Source: Sellimonas sp963559135
GTDB taxonomy: Bacteria > Bacillota > Clostridia > Lachnospirales > Lachnospiraceae
DNA length: 64,000 nucleotides
Assembly (NCBI GenBank): GCA_963559135.1
Contig: CAUWJP010000001.1
Location: 62,001-126,000 of the forward strand
Direction of reading: 5' to 3'
Below are positions 9,084 to 17,565 of this stretch, piece after piece (the first letter of the stretch is position 1; every line of letters starts with the position of its first letter). Position numbers and translations under genes: made by a program. The notes under the pieces were generated by a model. It was not told where the DNA came from. It saw only the letters and a program-made list of their open reading frames with translations, and ran no database searches.

Positions 9084-10705
9084 GGATTGGGCAGTTGAAA
9101 ATCAGAACCGGACATACAAAAGAGGAATTGGAAAGAAAGATCGAGCGTGCTCTTGGCGTTTCCAGAGAAGAAATTCAATCCATTGAGATTCGGAAGCGTT
9201 CTATTGACGCCCGAAAAAAACCGGAAATTTTTTATGTATATACAGTCGATGTCAAACTTACAAAAGTGAAGAAGGAAAAAGCGATCCTGTCTCGCGGGAA
9301 ACAGAAAGATGTATCCGAAGCAAAAAACACATCCTACGACTTTCCAATATGCAGGGAAGCGCGTAAGATAGAGTACCGACCGGTGGTAGTTGGAAGTGGC
9401 CCGGCCGGACTTTTCTGCGCGTATCTGCTTGCAAAACATGGATACCGTCCGCTTCTGATTGAGCGGGGCGCACCGGTGGAGGAACGAAAAAAAGCAGTGG
9501 AAGCGTTTTGGAAGACTGGTGTGTTGGACAGAAGGACAAATGTTCAGTTTGGAGAGGGCGGTGCAGGGACCTTTTCAGACGGGAAACTGAACACCCTTGT
9601 GAAAGATCCGGTAGGAAGAAACCGGGAAGTGCTGAAGATTTTTGTGGAGCATGGCGCACCGGAGGAGATTCTATACGAGAATAAACCACATATCGGTACA
9701 GATATTTTGATTGATGTAGTACGCCGGATGAGAGAATCCATCGTATCTTTCGGCGGAGAATGCCGCTTTTATACTAAGCTGACCGGAATCAGAACTGAGG
9801 ATGGCCGACTGAAAGAAATCCGGATTGAAGAGCAGGGAAAAGAATCTGTGATCCCGGCGGAAGTGGTCGTATTGGCTTTGGGACACAGTGCCAGAGATAC
9901 GTTTGCGATGCTGGAAGAAGAAGGGGTGTTTCTGGAAGCAAAATCTTTTGCGGTGGGCGTTCGTGTAGAACACAATCAGAAACGGATCAACCTGTCTCAG
10001 TATGGTACGGAACAACATCCGGACCTTCCGGCGGCTACATATAAGCTGACGGCAAAAGCAGAAAACGGACGGGGTGTATATACTTTCTGTATGTGTCCGG
10101 GAGGCTATGTAGTCAATGCATCCTCCGAAGAAGGTCGCCTCTGTGTCAATGGAATGAGTTACCATGGAAGAGCCGGAGAAAACGCCAATAGCGCTGTGAT
10201 TGTGACTGTGACACCGGATGACTACGCCGCAGATGGAAATCAGGGACCGCTTGCCGGAGTGGAATTTCAACGACACCTGGAAGAGAGAGCATATGAAGCA
10301 GGAAACGGCAAGATCCCGGTACAGTGCTTTGGAGATTTTAAAAACGGACGAATTTCTGATACCTTTGGTGAGGTGCTTCCGCAAATGAAAGGGGCATACT
10401 GCTTTGGCAATGTACGTGGAATTTTCCCAGAGGAGATTGCAACTTCCATTCAGGAAGGAATTGAAGCATTTGAACAGAAAATTCATGGATTTTCCAGAGA
10501 TGATACGGTTCTTTCCGGAGTAGAGGCAAGGACGTCCTCTCCAGTGAGAATTAAAAGAGATGAAACGATGCAGAGTGTAAATGTTCAGGGGCTTTATCCG
10601 TGCGGAGAAGGCGCCGGATACGCAGGCGGCATTACTTCAGCTGCTATGGACGGCATGAAGACAGCAGAAGCAGTTGCAAAAAAGTATCAGGCATTTTGCG
10701 AGTGA
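9077..10705 (+). CDS. NAD(P)/FAD-dependent dehydrogenase, COG2509 family
   Basis: A 542-residue flavoprotein with an N-terminal domain of about 90 residues that resembles the conserved extra domain of COG2509 proteins (LERKIERALGV... IRKRSIDARKKPEI). The FAD-binding motif VVGSGPAGLFCAYLLAKHG follows near residue 104. FGEGGAGTFSDGKLNT and the C-terminal EGAGYAGGITSAAMDG are family hallmarks. ATG 9077 with AAAGGAGAG at 9064-9072 is used; the longer open frame upstream merely overlaps the previous gene. Function is unknown, though the family is often described as uncharacterised FAD-dependent dehydrogenases. It closes the mutS-to-flavoprotein run before a terminator. Confidence 0.88.
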   Translation: MLRIGQLKIRTGHTKEELERKIERALGVSREEIQSIEIRKRSIDARKKPEIFYVYTVDVKLTKVKKEKAILSRGKQKDVSEAKNTSYDFPICREARKIEYRPVVVGSGPAGLFCAYLLAKHGYRPLLIERGAPVEERKKAVEAFWKTGVLDRRTNVQFGEGGAGTFSDGKLNTLVKDPVGRNREVLKIFVEHGAPEEILYENKPHIGTDILIDVVRRMRESIVSFGGECRFYTKLTGIRTEDGRLKEIRIEEQGKESVIPAEVVVLALGHSARDTFAMLEEEGVFLEAKSFAVGVRVEHNQKRINLSQYGTEQHPDLPAATYKLTAKAENGRGVYTFCMCPGGYVVNASSEEGRLCVNGMSYHGRAGENANSAVIVTVTPDDYAADGNQGPLAGVEFQRHLEERAYEAGNGKIPVQCFGDFKNGRISDTFGEVLPQMKGAYCFGNVRGIFPEEIATSIQEGIEAFEQKIHGFSRDDTVLSGVEARTSSPVRIKRDETMQSVNVQGLYPCGEGAGYAGGITSAAMDGMKTAEAVAKKYQAFCE

Positions 10706-10756
10706 TTCCCTTTATTTTATAAATGAGTAACTTAAGAACCTGTATGTAAAAATTGT

Positions 10757-10807
10757 CAGGGCAGTCAACGGCGTTTTTTGTACGCAATTGACTGCCCTGG
10801 TTGTTTT
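10757..10807. terminator. Bidirectional terminator between convergent genes
   Basis: A perfect 12-bp stem (10757-10768 with 10788-10799, CAGGGCAGTCAA) followed by TTGTTTT on the plus strand. Read on the minus strand it is followed by an A/T-rich tract containing TTTTT. It lies between the convergent gene ends at 10705 and 10815. Confidence 0.9.
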
Positions 10808-10814
10808 CAATTCT

Positions 10815-11753
10815 TTAGTGTTTCCCGGTGAGCCGTGACACGCCATCTTTGGCTTTTTCAAGATCCTCTTTTACACAGCTTTCCGTATCGTATCTGGCTT
10901 TTTCGTAGGCCTCGTGCAGCTGGTCAGCACCTGGACTCTGAGGAAGACTGGCAAGCGCTTCGATCTGAGACGGAGTCATGGATCTTGACGGCATCTTTCC
11001 AGAACGGAGGTGACGTCGTATGGATCTATAATACAGTTTTCGTATCCGACCTTCCGTGCTGCGGTTGAAAAAATGGAGCTTTTCTTGGGATACCGTCCGT
11101 TCCACTTTTTTTCGTTCCATTTTCGGGGAGACGAATTCCCGTTTGTCCAGTTCTGTTCCCTCGCGCCGTGTTACAAGCTTACGGTAAATGACTACAAGCA
11201 GCATGACCAGAATCGCTGCGATAGAAACAAAGGCAATAATCAAAAACAGATATTCCAGTATCCGGGCAAACCACGAAGTCCCTTCGGACTGTGGAAGGCT
11301 TTGGAAGAATGATTCCATTTCCGGAGTCGCGAGTTCTTCTTTCTGGGCTGGACTGTGATGGAAGAAAAGCTGAACAATCCAGCGGATGATAGTGATGAAA
11401 GCGGTTTTGATTGCAGTGATAATCTCCCGGTAAGGAAGGTGGACAAAGAGAAACATGCATCCGCCTGTCAAAATCAGAAATCCGGCTAACAGCAGAGTAT
11501 TAATCAGATAAATCTGCTGCTTCGGCACATGAGAAACATCTTTGTTCATTCGCATATAATCATAAATTCCCTGCTGGTTTGTGTGAATCAGCACAGAGAA
11601 GATGTCCACAATGAATACGGCATATGCACAGTCGGCAAAAAAAGGATCTTTTGTATAATAGTTTACCAGACACAAGATTCCTGCTGCGGCAAGGAATACC
11701 AGATGGAAGCCTGCAAGAGAGTGGCGGCAGTAAAATTGATATAATTTATTCAA
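10815..11753 (-). CDS. Membrane protein of the MoxR-DUF58 module (DUF4129-like C-terminus)
   Basis: A 312-residue protein with about four hydrophobic helices in two groups: two pairs around residues 15-90 and 85-110, and one at about 165-190. The cytosolic C-terminus ends in a segment like the DUF4129 tail (LHEAYEKARYDTESC). Such proteins commonly accompany MoxR and DUF58 genes. The start is TTG (complement of 11751-11753), supported by GGGAGGTG 7 bases upstream, and it overlaps the end of the DUF58 gene by 8 bases. Exact role unknown. It is the last gene of the minus-strand operon. Confidence 0.65.
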   Translation of the reverse strand: MNKLYQFYCRHSLAGFHLVFLAAAGILCLVNYYTKDPFFADCAYAVFIVDIFSVLIHTNQQGIYDYMRMNKDVSHVPKQQIYLINTLLLAGFLILTGGCMFLFVHLPYREIITAIKTAFITIIRWIVQLFFHHSPAQKEELATPEMESFFQSLPQSEGTSWFARILEYLFLIIAFVSIAAILVMLLVVIYRKLVTRREGTELDKREFVSPKMERKKVERTVSQEKLHFFNRSTEGRIRKLYYRSIRRHLRSGKMPSRSMTPSQIEALASLPQSPGADQLHEAYEKARYDTESCVKEDLEKAKDGVSRLTGKH

Positions 11754-12876
11754 TGCGTGACACCTCCCATCTTATGGATACCGCGTGAGGACAGCGATCC
11801 TGAAGAAATTCCATATCATTATGAAGCGGAGCGATCCACTGTGACCCTTCAGATTGAAGGCAAAGCTGGTCAAATGTCTGAAGAAGACGGCTGTTCTGAG
11901 AATAAGAAATCAAAAGATAATAATCCGTCCTGTGTGTAACAGACAGTTTTTCAGCAATGAAAGGCTCCAGATCCGGCAGATCCTGTGCGCGGTCACTGAG
12001 TCTTGCAAGCCCCTCCTTGAGAGTACGGACATGGTGAGTTCCGGCTCCGGCAGGAAGAACCAGCGTCTGTTTTGTCATTGCATCGATCCCGTTGGTAATC
12101 AGCTGTACCGGAATCCCCTCTGCCAGAAGAAGTTCCGCATAAGAGGCAGCCAGACGAATAGCATTTTCAAATAGACGCTCCGAGTGCCAACTGGAATCGT
12201 CGGCAAGGTTAAGGAAAATGGTAACCTGTCGGCTGGCTGTGTAATCATGTACATTCACCATTAGTTCTCCGGCCTTGGCGGATGCTTTCCAGTTAACCGC
12301 TTTCATGGGATCATACTGCTGGTATGGCCGGATACCGCGGAATTCAAAAGGATCTTCAAAGGCGGAATTCCGGGTAAGAATCGTTCCCATCATTTTGCGG
12401 AAAGGCGCCTTTAATTCCGCAAATGGAATCGGTTTTGGGTATACATACAGGGAAGTATCCACTGCTCTTGAAATCACGGATTTGTTCATGAGGAACAGAT
12501 CGAAGGAAATCAGATCCAGATTCCAGACCTGATAACATCCCCGTTTTGTCGCGGTAAATGGCAGACTTCGTGAAATTTTCTCATAAGACATGACGGAGAA
12601 AATGTCGTTTCGATAATTATTGTCCGTTGTTGCTGTGTTTTCCGCTTCTGAAAATTTCAGTTTCCGGCTGACCGAAAATTTTACCTGAAGCGTGGTGAGA
12701 GGAAGTAGTTTGCGGTTTGTGATCGTTTCCAGAAGACAGGAAGCATCCCCTTCATTGACGGCATGATCCTGAAACTGGATCTGACATTCAAGCCCTCTCA
12801 TCCAGTATTTTTTGTAATAGACTGCCTGCAGGATGTAGAGTAAGAGAGCTGCAAGCAGAGTAGGAAGGATGATCAT
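11746..12876 (-). CDS. DUF58 domain-containing protein
   Basis: A 376-residue protein starting at the ATG read from 12876, one base after the moxR stop. It has one N-terminal membrane helix (IILPTLLAALLLYILQAVYY), then a beta-rich region. The DUF58 core GIRPYQQYDPMKAVNWKASAK is split over family positions (RPYQQYD, then NWKASAK), followed by a von Willebrand A-like stretch with LNLADDSSWH. DUF58 proteins pair with MoxR AAA+ ATPases and probably act in assembling or maturing partner complexes. Open frame upstream of 12876 lies within moxR and is not part of the gene. Confidence 0.88.
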   Translation of the reverse strand: MIILPTLLAALLLYILQAVYYKKYWMRGLECQIQFQDHAVNEGDASCLLETITNRKLLPLTTLQVKFSVSRKLKFSEAENTATTDNNYRNDIFSVMSYEKISRSLPFTATKRGCYQVWNLDLISFDLFLMNKSVISRAVDTSLYVYPKPIPFAELKAPFRKMMGTILTRNSAFEDPFEFRGIRPYQQYDPMKAVNWKASAKAGELMVNVHDYTASRQVTIFLNLADDSSWHSERLFENAIRLAASYAELLLAEGIPVQLITNGIDAMTKQTLVLPAGAGTHHVRTLKEGLARLSDRAQDLPDLEPFIAEKLSVTHRTDYYLLISYSQNSRLLQTFDQLCLQSEGSQWIAPLHNDMEFLQDRCPHAVSIRWEVSRIE

Positions 12877-12877
12877 A

Positions 12878-13831
12878 TTATTTACCCCACTCTTCCGTTG
12901 GTAATTCGGTCTGATCCAGGACGCCCTCCAGGAATCGTTCTGCGGCCCGGTCCAGAATATGACCTGACGGGAAAACAAGACGGTGTGCGAGAACCGGGAC
13001 AACCAGTGTCTTAATATCTTCCGGAACAACGTAAGAACGTCCCTGCACCATGGCATAGGCGCGGACGGCACGGAGAAGAGCCAGGGTGCCGCGCGGGCTT
13101 ACCCCTGCCAGACAATCACCGGAAGTGCGCGTGGCATGGACAATTCGGGCGATATAATCAATCAGTATCGGGTGGATACGGATATCCAGATAGTCTTTTT
13201 GAAGCTCGATGAGCTCTTTGGCCGTACAGACAGAACCAAGCTCTGTCAGAGGACTGGATGTCAAGAAACGCTCCATAATGGTACATTCCTCCTGAACACT
13301 TGGAAGGCCCATGGAGAGTTGCATCAGGAAACGGTCTAACTGTGCCTCCGGAAGAGGAAAGGTACCGGATGTCTCGACCGGATTCTGGGTCGCAATAACA
13401 AAAAACGGGCGGGCAAGAGGATAAGTGACGCCGTCCACGGTCACCTGACGTTCTTCCATACATTCCAGAAGCGCGGACTGGGTTCTTGGAGTAGCGCGGT
13501 TGATTTCGTCCGCCAGAAGAATGTTGCAGAATACAGGACCCTTTCGGAATGTAAATTCGCCCTCTTTCTGATTATAATAATTCAGTCCGGTTACATCCGA
13601 TGGAAGAAGATCCGGTGTAAACTGAATTCTGCTGAATTCTGCGTCGATAGAACGGGCCAGAGACTTCGCCATGACCGTCTTTCCGGAACCAGGGACGTCT
13701 TCCAGAAGGAGGTGGCCTTCTGCAATGATGGAAGTAAGAATCAGATCTGTCAGCTTTTCCTTTCCAACCAGGACTTTTCCGATGTTTTCCCGGATTGCAT
13801 TGATTTTTTTGTTTCGGGTTTCTGTGTTCAT
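12878..13831 (-). CDS. MoxR family AAA+ ATPase
   Basis: A 317-residue AAA+ ATPase. Walker A is LLEDVPGSGKTVMAKSLA near residue 40-55, Walker B is ILLADEINRATPRTQSALLE, and sensor 1 is VIATQNPVETSGTFPLPEAQ. The C-terminal AAA lid (SPRGTLALLRAVRAYAMVQG) is typical of the MoxR proper subfamily. AAAGGAG precedes ATG 13831. MoxR proteins act as chaperone-like ATPases with DUF58 partners, and the DUF58 gene follows after one base. First gene of a three-gene minus-strand operon. Confidence 0.95.
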   Translation of the reverse strand: MNTETRNKKINAIRENIGKVLVGKEKLTDLILTSIIAEGHLLLEDVPGSGKTVMAKSLARSIDAEFSRIQFTPDLLPSDVTGLNYYNQKEGEFTFRKGPVFCNILLADEINRATPRTQSALLECMEERQVTVDGVTYPLARPFFVIATQNPVETSGTFPLPEAQLDRFLMQLSMGLPSVQEECTIMERFLTSSPLTELGSVCTAKELIELQKDYLDIRIHPILIDYIARIVHATRTSGDCLAGVSPRGTLALLRAVRAYAMVQGRSYVVPEDIKTLVVPVLAHRLVFPSGHILDRAAERFLEGVLDQTELPTEEWGK

Positions 13832-13868
13832 GTCAATAACTCCTTTGTTCAGATTGTGGCTATGGAAT

Positions 13869-13874
13869 ATTATA
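13869..13874 (-). promoter_or_regulatory. Putative -10 of the moxR operon
   Basis: On the minus strand TGTTATAAT forms an extended -10 (TATAAT is the complement of 13869-13874), about 40 bases before the moxR start. The -35 is weak. The rest of the 13.83-14.10 kb gap between divergent genes shows no gene. Confidence 0.5.
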
Positions 13875-14029
13875 ACATGTAATGGCGAAAACGGTACTAT
13901 TATGAACGGATTTTTCCTGTGTAATCTGTTCTGCTAAGTGCTTCATTGGCAACACATCAGTATCAAAAGTGCCCGTAAGCCCGGTAAATATGTTGTCGAT
14001 TCTTAAGGAAAAAATAATAAGGAAAAGTC

Positions 14030-14058
14030 TATACACTTTTTTTGAAGTGTGTTAGAAT
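14030..14058 (+). promoter_or_regulatory. Putative promoter of the DUF4321-radC-mre operon
   Basis: TATACA at 14030-14035 (four of six matches to TTGACA), a 17-base spacer and TAGAAT at 14053-14058. It lies 40 bases before the DUF4321 start in the divergent gap with moxR. Confidence 0.5.
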
Positions 14059-14098
14059 AAAAGCGGTTTGTAAAACACTAGAGTTTGGAGGGTTACAG

Positions 14099-14359
14099 AT
14101 GAAAGGAGCAAGAAGCAAAAATGGATGGGGACTTCTCCTGATGCTTCTGGCAGGCATTGTGTTGGGCGGATTTATAGGGATGCTCGCACAGGATATTCCT
14201 GGACTTGGATGGCTTTCGTATGGTCAGACATTTGGCCTGCAACAGCCTGTTGTACTGGATCTTGGGATTCTGGTTCTCACTTTGGGACTGAGTGTGAATA
14301 TTTCTATCGCCAGCATTGTTGGCATGATTCTTTCTATCATTATTTATCGCTTCTTATAA
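14099..14359 (+). CDS. DUF4321 small membrane protein
   Basis: An 86-residue protein with two transmembrane helices (GLLLMLLAGIVLGGFIGML and the C-terminal VGMILSIIIYRFL), separated by a short loop and a hydrophobic stretch LGILVLTLGLSVNISI. The layout matches PF14209 (DUF4321), found beside radC/mreB in Clostridia. ATG 14099 is chosen because GGAGGG lies 6 bases upstream; an in-frame upstream start lacks one. It precedes radC by 35 bases. Function unknown, but its place at the head of the shape-gene cluster suggests an envelope role. Confidence 0.8.
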   Translation: MKGARSKNGWGLLLMLLAGIVLGGFIGMLAQDIPGLGWLSYGQTFGLQQPVVLDLGILVLTLGLSVNISIASIVGMILSIIIYRFL

Positions 14360-14394
14360 TCTACTGAATCGATCATCAGAGTTTGCAAAAGAGT

Positions 14395-15084
14395 ATGAAT
14401 CAAACAATGAAAGAGTTACTGAAAGAGGAACGTCCATATGAAAAATGTGGACGTTTTGGCGCAAAAAGCCTGACCGATATTGAACTTTTGGCCGTGCTTT
14501 TAAGAAGCGGTACGAAAGGGGGCAATGTGCTGGAGACAGCAAAAGCAGTGCTTTACCCAGACGGGAAAGAGGGAGGGCTTACGAAGCTTCCTTCTTACTC
14601 CAAAGAGGCATTGATGAAAATTCCAGGAATCGGGGAGGTCAAGGCCGTGCAGATCCTTTGTCTGTGTGAGATGGCAAGAAGGATTGCAAAAGAGAAAGCT
14701 AAAGATCCGCTCTGTTTTGACAGGCCGGAGACGATCGCTTCCTATTATATGGAAGATATGCGCCATCTCAAGCAGGAAGAACTGAAATTGCTGATGTTAA
14801 ATACGAAGTCAAAGCTGTTGGGAGAGACAAAAATCTCAAAGGGGACAGTTAATATGTCTGTGATTTCTCCCAGAGAGCTGTTTATAGAAGCATTGCAGAA
14901 AGATGCGGTGATGATTATACTACTGCATAATCATCCGAGCGGCGATCCGGAGCCGAGCAGGGAGGATATACTTGTGACGAAAAAGATCGCAAAAGCGGGA
15001 GAACTGATTGGAATCACGCTGATCGACCACATCATTATCGGTGACCGGTCGTATGTGAGCCTTGCTGAAAAAGGGTGGATATAA
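14395..15084 (+). CDS. radC: RadC family protein (JAMM/MPN+ domain)
   Basis: A 229-residue protein with an N-terminal helix-hairpin-helix part (LTDIELLAVLLRSGTKG, IPGIGEVKAVQI) and the C-terminal MPN+ metal-binding core LLHNHPSGDPEPSREDI, the JAMM motif with both His and the Asp. The N-terminal RERP-like start reads KELLKEERPYEK. Despite its name, RadC is not a proven repair protein; it may be a metallo-hydrolase. Placement just before mreB is conserved across Firmicutes. ATG 14395 is the likely start; ATG 14407 is an alternative. Confidence 0.95.
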   Translation: MNQTMKELLKEERPYEKCGRFGAKSLTDIELLAVLLRSGTKGGNVLETAKAVLYPDGKEGGLTKLPSYSKEALMKIPGIGEVKAVQILCLCEMARRIAKEKAKDPLCFDRPETIASYYMEDMRHLKQEELKLLMLNTKSKLLGETKISKGTVNMSVISPRELFIEALQKDAVMIILLHNHPSGDPEPSREDILVTKKIAKAGELIGITLIDHIIIGDRSYVSLAEKGWI

Positions 15085-15108
15085 ATAATAGAAGGGACTG
15101 GGACGAAG

Positions 15109-16134
15109 ATGGCTAGAAGTATTTATGGCCTGGATCTTGGTACGTATCAGTTAAAGATTTATGATAAAAAAGAGAACCGGATCCGGACCGTTAAAAATGC
15201 GGTAGCCGTCCGGAATGAGACAGAGATTTTTGCAACAGGCGACTGTGCCTATGAGATGTTTGAAAAGGCACCGGAGGAAATTGCAATCGAGTTTCCGATG
15301 AAAGAAGGGGTCATTTCCAGAATTGGGGAGATGCAGTACCTGTTGGAAAGTGAATTGAAAACAGAGGAGGGGTTCTTCTCCAGAGGAACAGAATATATGA
15401 TCGCAGTTCCGACAGATGTGACAGAGATGGAAAAGAAAGCGTTTTTTGATTTGCTGATTTATTCTTCAGCCAGAGCAAAAGAGGTCCGTATTGTAGAGCG
15501 GGGTGTTGCAGATGCAATTGGTGCAGGGGTTGATGTCAAACAGGAGACAGGAGCCGCAATTGTTAATATTGGAGGCGAGACAACGGAAATTTCGATTCTG
15601 TCCAGAGACAGGATTGTTCTGAATCGTCTTTTAAAAAGCGGTGGAGCTTCCATTGACAGAGTTATCATTACTCTGGTCAGGAGGCATCTGGATTTTGCGA
15701 TCGGAAGGCTGACAGCCGAAGCGGTGCGCATTCAAAGCAGCGTGTTCGGAGAAGAACAGGGATGCCCGGTGATGGCTGCCGGGAGAGATCTGGTCCGGTC
15801 AAGACCCGGAATCAAAGAGATTCCGGACTATATTGTAAGAACCGCGGTGAAAGAGTTTTTAGAGCCGTGTGGAGAAGCAGTGTCGCTCATGCTGGAACAG
15901 ACTCCGCCGGATGTGCTTGCGGCAATCCGAAGACGAGGGATCTGTTTGACGGGAGGCATTGCATGTACAAAAGGACTGGACAGATATATGGAGGAAAAAA
16001 CGGGGATTCCGTTCTATACGGCAAAAGAGCCCCACTTGAGCGCGATCCGGGGAGTACGCGATATTTTATTATCGGACAATCTAAAGGATCTGGCATATTC
16101 CATGAAAGACGAAAATTATAGGTGGATGAGATAA
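15109..16134 (+). CDS. mreB: Divergent MreB-type actin-like protein
   Basis: A 341-residue actin-family protein. The order of actin motifs is intact: phosphate-1 GLDLGTYQLKIY at residue 6-17, a phosphate-2 segment IVNIGGETTEISIL near residue 150, and an adenosine-type ICLTGGIACTKGLDRYM near residue 285. Phosphate-2 differs from the usual DIGGGTTE by Asp to Asn and Gly to Glu. MreB filaments guide lateral wall synthesis under the membrane. It is directly followed by mreC (one base), mreD, a class B PBP and rodA, so the role in the elongasome is well supported despite divergence. Confidence 0.85.
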   Translation: MARSIYGLDLGTYQLKIYDKKENRIRTVKNAVAVRNETEIFATGDCAYEMFEKAPEEIAIEFPMKEGVISRIGEMQYLLESELKTEEGFFSRGTEYMIAVPTDVTEMEKKAFFDLLIYSSARAKEVRIVERGVADAIGAGVDVKQETGAAIVNIGGETTEISILSRDRIVLNRLLKSGGASIDRVIITLVRRHLDFAIGRLTAEAVRIQSSVFGEEQGCPVMAAGRDLVRSRPGIKEIPDYIVRTAVKEFLEPCGEAVSLMLEQTPPDVLAAIRRRGICLTGGIACTKGLDRYMEEKTGIPFYTAKEPHLSAIRGVRDILLSDNLKDLAYSMKDENYRWMR

Positions 16135-16135
16135 G

Positions 16136-17023
16136 ATGAAGACAAGAAATCAAAAAGGTTTGGAAAGTAAATACTGGCTGTTGATCATCGTGGCTGCCTG
16201 CGTTGTATGTATGGCGGCGACCTTTTTTGCAGATGTCAAAAGCGGTCCGCTCCGTGCGATCGCAGATTATACGGTGGTTCCGATGCAGAAAGGAATCAAT
16301 GTGATTGGGACATGGGTTAATGATGTGGCGGATAATTTCGCCACACTGAAAAGTGTACAGAAAGAAAATGAGACACTGAAAGAACAGAATGATAATCTGA
16401 AAGCGGAAAATAACCAGCTGCAGCAAAAAGCAGTGGAGCTTGAGCGGTTTTACGACTTATACAAGATGGATCAGAACACGTCCGACTATCCAAAAGTGGG
16501 AGCGAGAGTCATCGCAAATGACGGAAGCAACTGGTTCACTTCCTTTACGATCGACAAAGGAAGCGAGGACGGAATTCGTGAAGATATGAACGTCTTAAGT
16601 GGAAACGGACTGGTCGGAATTGTGACGGATGTCAATGCACATTCCTCTACCGTGCGTTCGATTATTGATGAGGTCAATATATCAGCCATGGTCATGACAA
16701 CCTTTGACCAGTGTATTGTCAGTGGAGACTTAAAATTGATCAACAACGGTGTTGTACAGTTTGAGCAGCTGGCAAACAATGAAAATGAAGTTGCAGTCGG
16801 AGAACAGATTGTAACATCCAATATCAGCAGTAAATATTTGCAGGGACTTCTGATCGGATACGTCATCGAGGTCAACGTAGATTCAAACAACCTGACACGC
16901 TCGGGCTATATCATCCCTGCGGTAGATTTCAAAAAGCTGCAGGAGGTTCTCGTCATTACGACGACAAAACAGGATCTGATTGATAATGGAAATCAGACGG
17001 AAAGCGATTCATCAGGTGAATAG
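16136..17023 (+). CDS. mreC: Rod shape-determining protein MreC
   Basis: A 295-residue protein: short cytosolic start, one membrane helix (WLLIIVAACVVCMAATFFA, residues 15-34), a coiled coil at about 70-105 (LKEQNDNLKAENNQLQQKA), then the beta-barrel extracellular domain with the family pattern DKGSEDGIREDMNV and GLVGIV. MreC is the extracellular scaffold of the elongasome, contacting PBP2 and MreD. It starts one base after mreB and is followed by mreD after 14 bases with AAAGGAGAG. The C-terminal tail of about 25 residues is polar. Confidence 0.95.
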   Translation: MKTRNQKGLESKYWLLIIVAACVVCMAATFFADVKSGPLRAIADYTVVPMQKGINVIGTWVNDVADNFATLKSVQKENETLKEQNDNLKAENNQLQQKAVELERFYDLYKMDQNTSDYPKVGARVIANDGSNWFTSFTIDKGSEDGIREDMNVLSGNGLVGIVTDVNAHSSTVRSIIDEVNISAMVMTTFDQCIVSGDLKLINNGVVQFEQLANNENEVAVGEQIVTSNISSKYLQGLLIGYVIEVNVDSNNLTRSGYIIPAVDFKKLQEVLVITTTKQDLIDNGNQTESDSSGE

Positions 17024-17037
17024 AAAGGAGAGAACTC

Positions 17038-17565
17038 ATGCTGGCTGTAAAACGCAAAGTCATTGAGGCAGCTCTTGTTATCGTGTTTTTCCTTCTTGAA
17101 ACAACGATATTTAACTATCTTGAGCTTGCTTCGATCAAGCCGAATCTTCTGATCATTCTGACGGCATCCTTCGGATTCATGCAGGGAAAGAAGGAAGGTA
17201 TGTTCGTTGGAGTGCTGAGCGGATTTCTGTTTGATATCAGCTTCGGACAGTATATCGGATTTTATATTTTATTATACGCAGTGATCGGATATGCCAATGG
17301 ATTTTTCCAGAAGCTGTACTATGATGAAAATATCAAGCTGCCGCTTCTTCTGATCGGAGGAAGTGAACTGGCATATGGAATACTGGTTTACTTTTTCCAG
17401 TTCATGCTGCAGAGTGATTTTCATTTCCTTTACTATCTCGGGCATGTGATCATTCCGGAGATGCTCTATACGGTCATCATAACCTTGATTGTATATCAGC
17501 TGATTTTAAGAATTAATCGTAAACTTGTAGAAGAAGAAAAAAGGAGTGCAAGCAGGTTTGTTTAA
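17038..17565 (+). CDS. mreD: Rod shape-determining protein MreD
   Basis: A 175-residue membrane protein with five or six helices. The early FNYLELASIKPNLLIIL and GFMQGKKEGMFVGVLSGFLFD segments are typical of MreD, the membrane subunit that links MreC with the wall-synthesis enzymes. It follows mreC and its end overlaps the start region of the PBP2 gene, whose RBS (AAGGAG, 17541-17546) lies within the last mreD codons. Confidence 0.93.
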   Translation: MLAVKRKVIEAALVIVFFLLETTIFNYLELASIKPNLLIILTASFGFMQGKKEGMFVGVLSGFLFDISFGQYIGFYILLYAVIGYANGFFQKLYYDENIKLPLLLIGGSELAYGILVYFFQFMLQSDFHFLYYLGHVIIPEMLYTVIITLIVYQLILRINRKLVEEEKRSASRFV

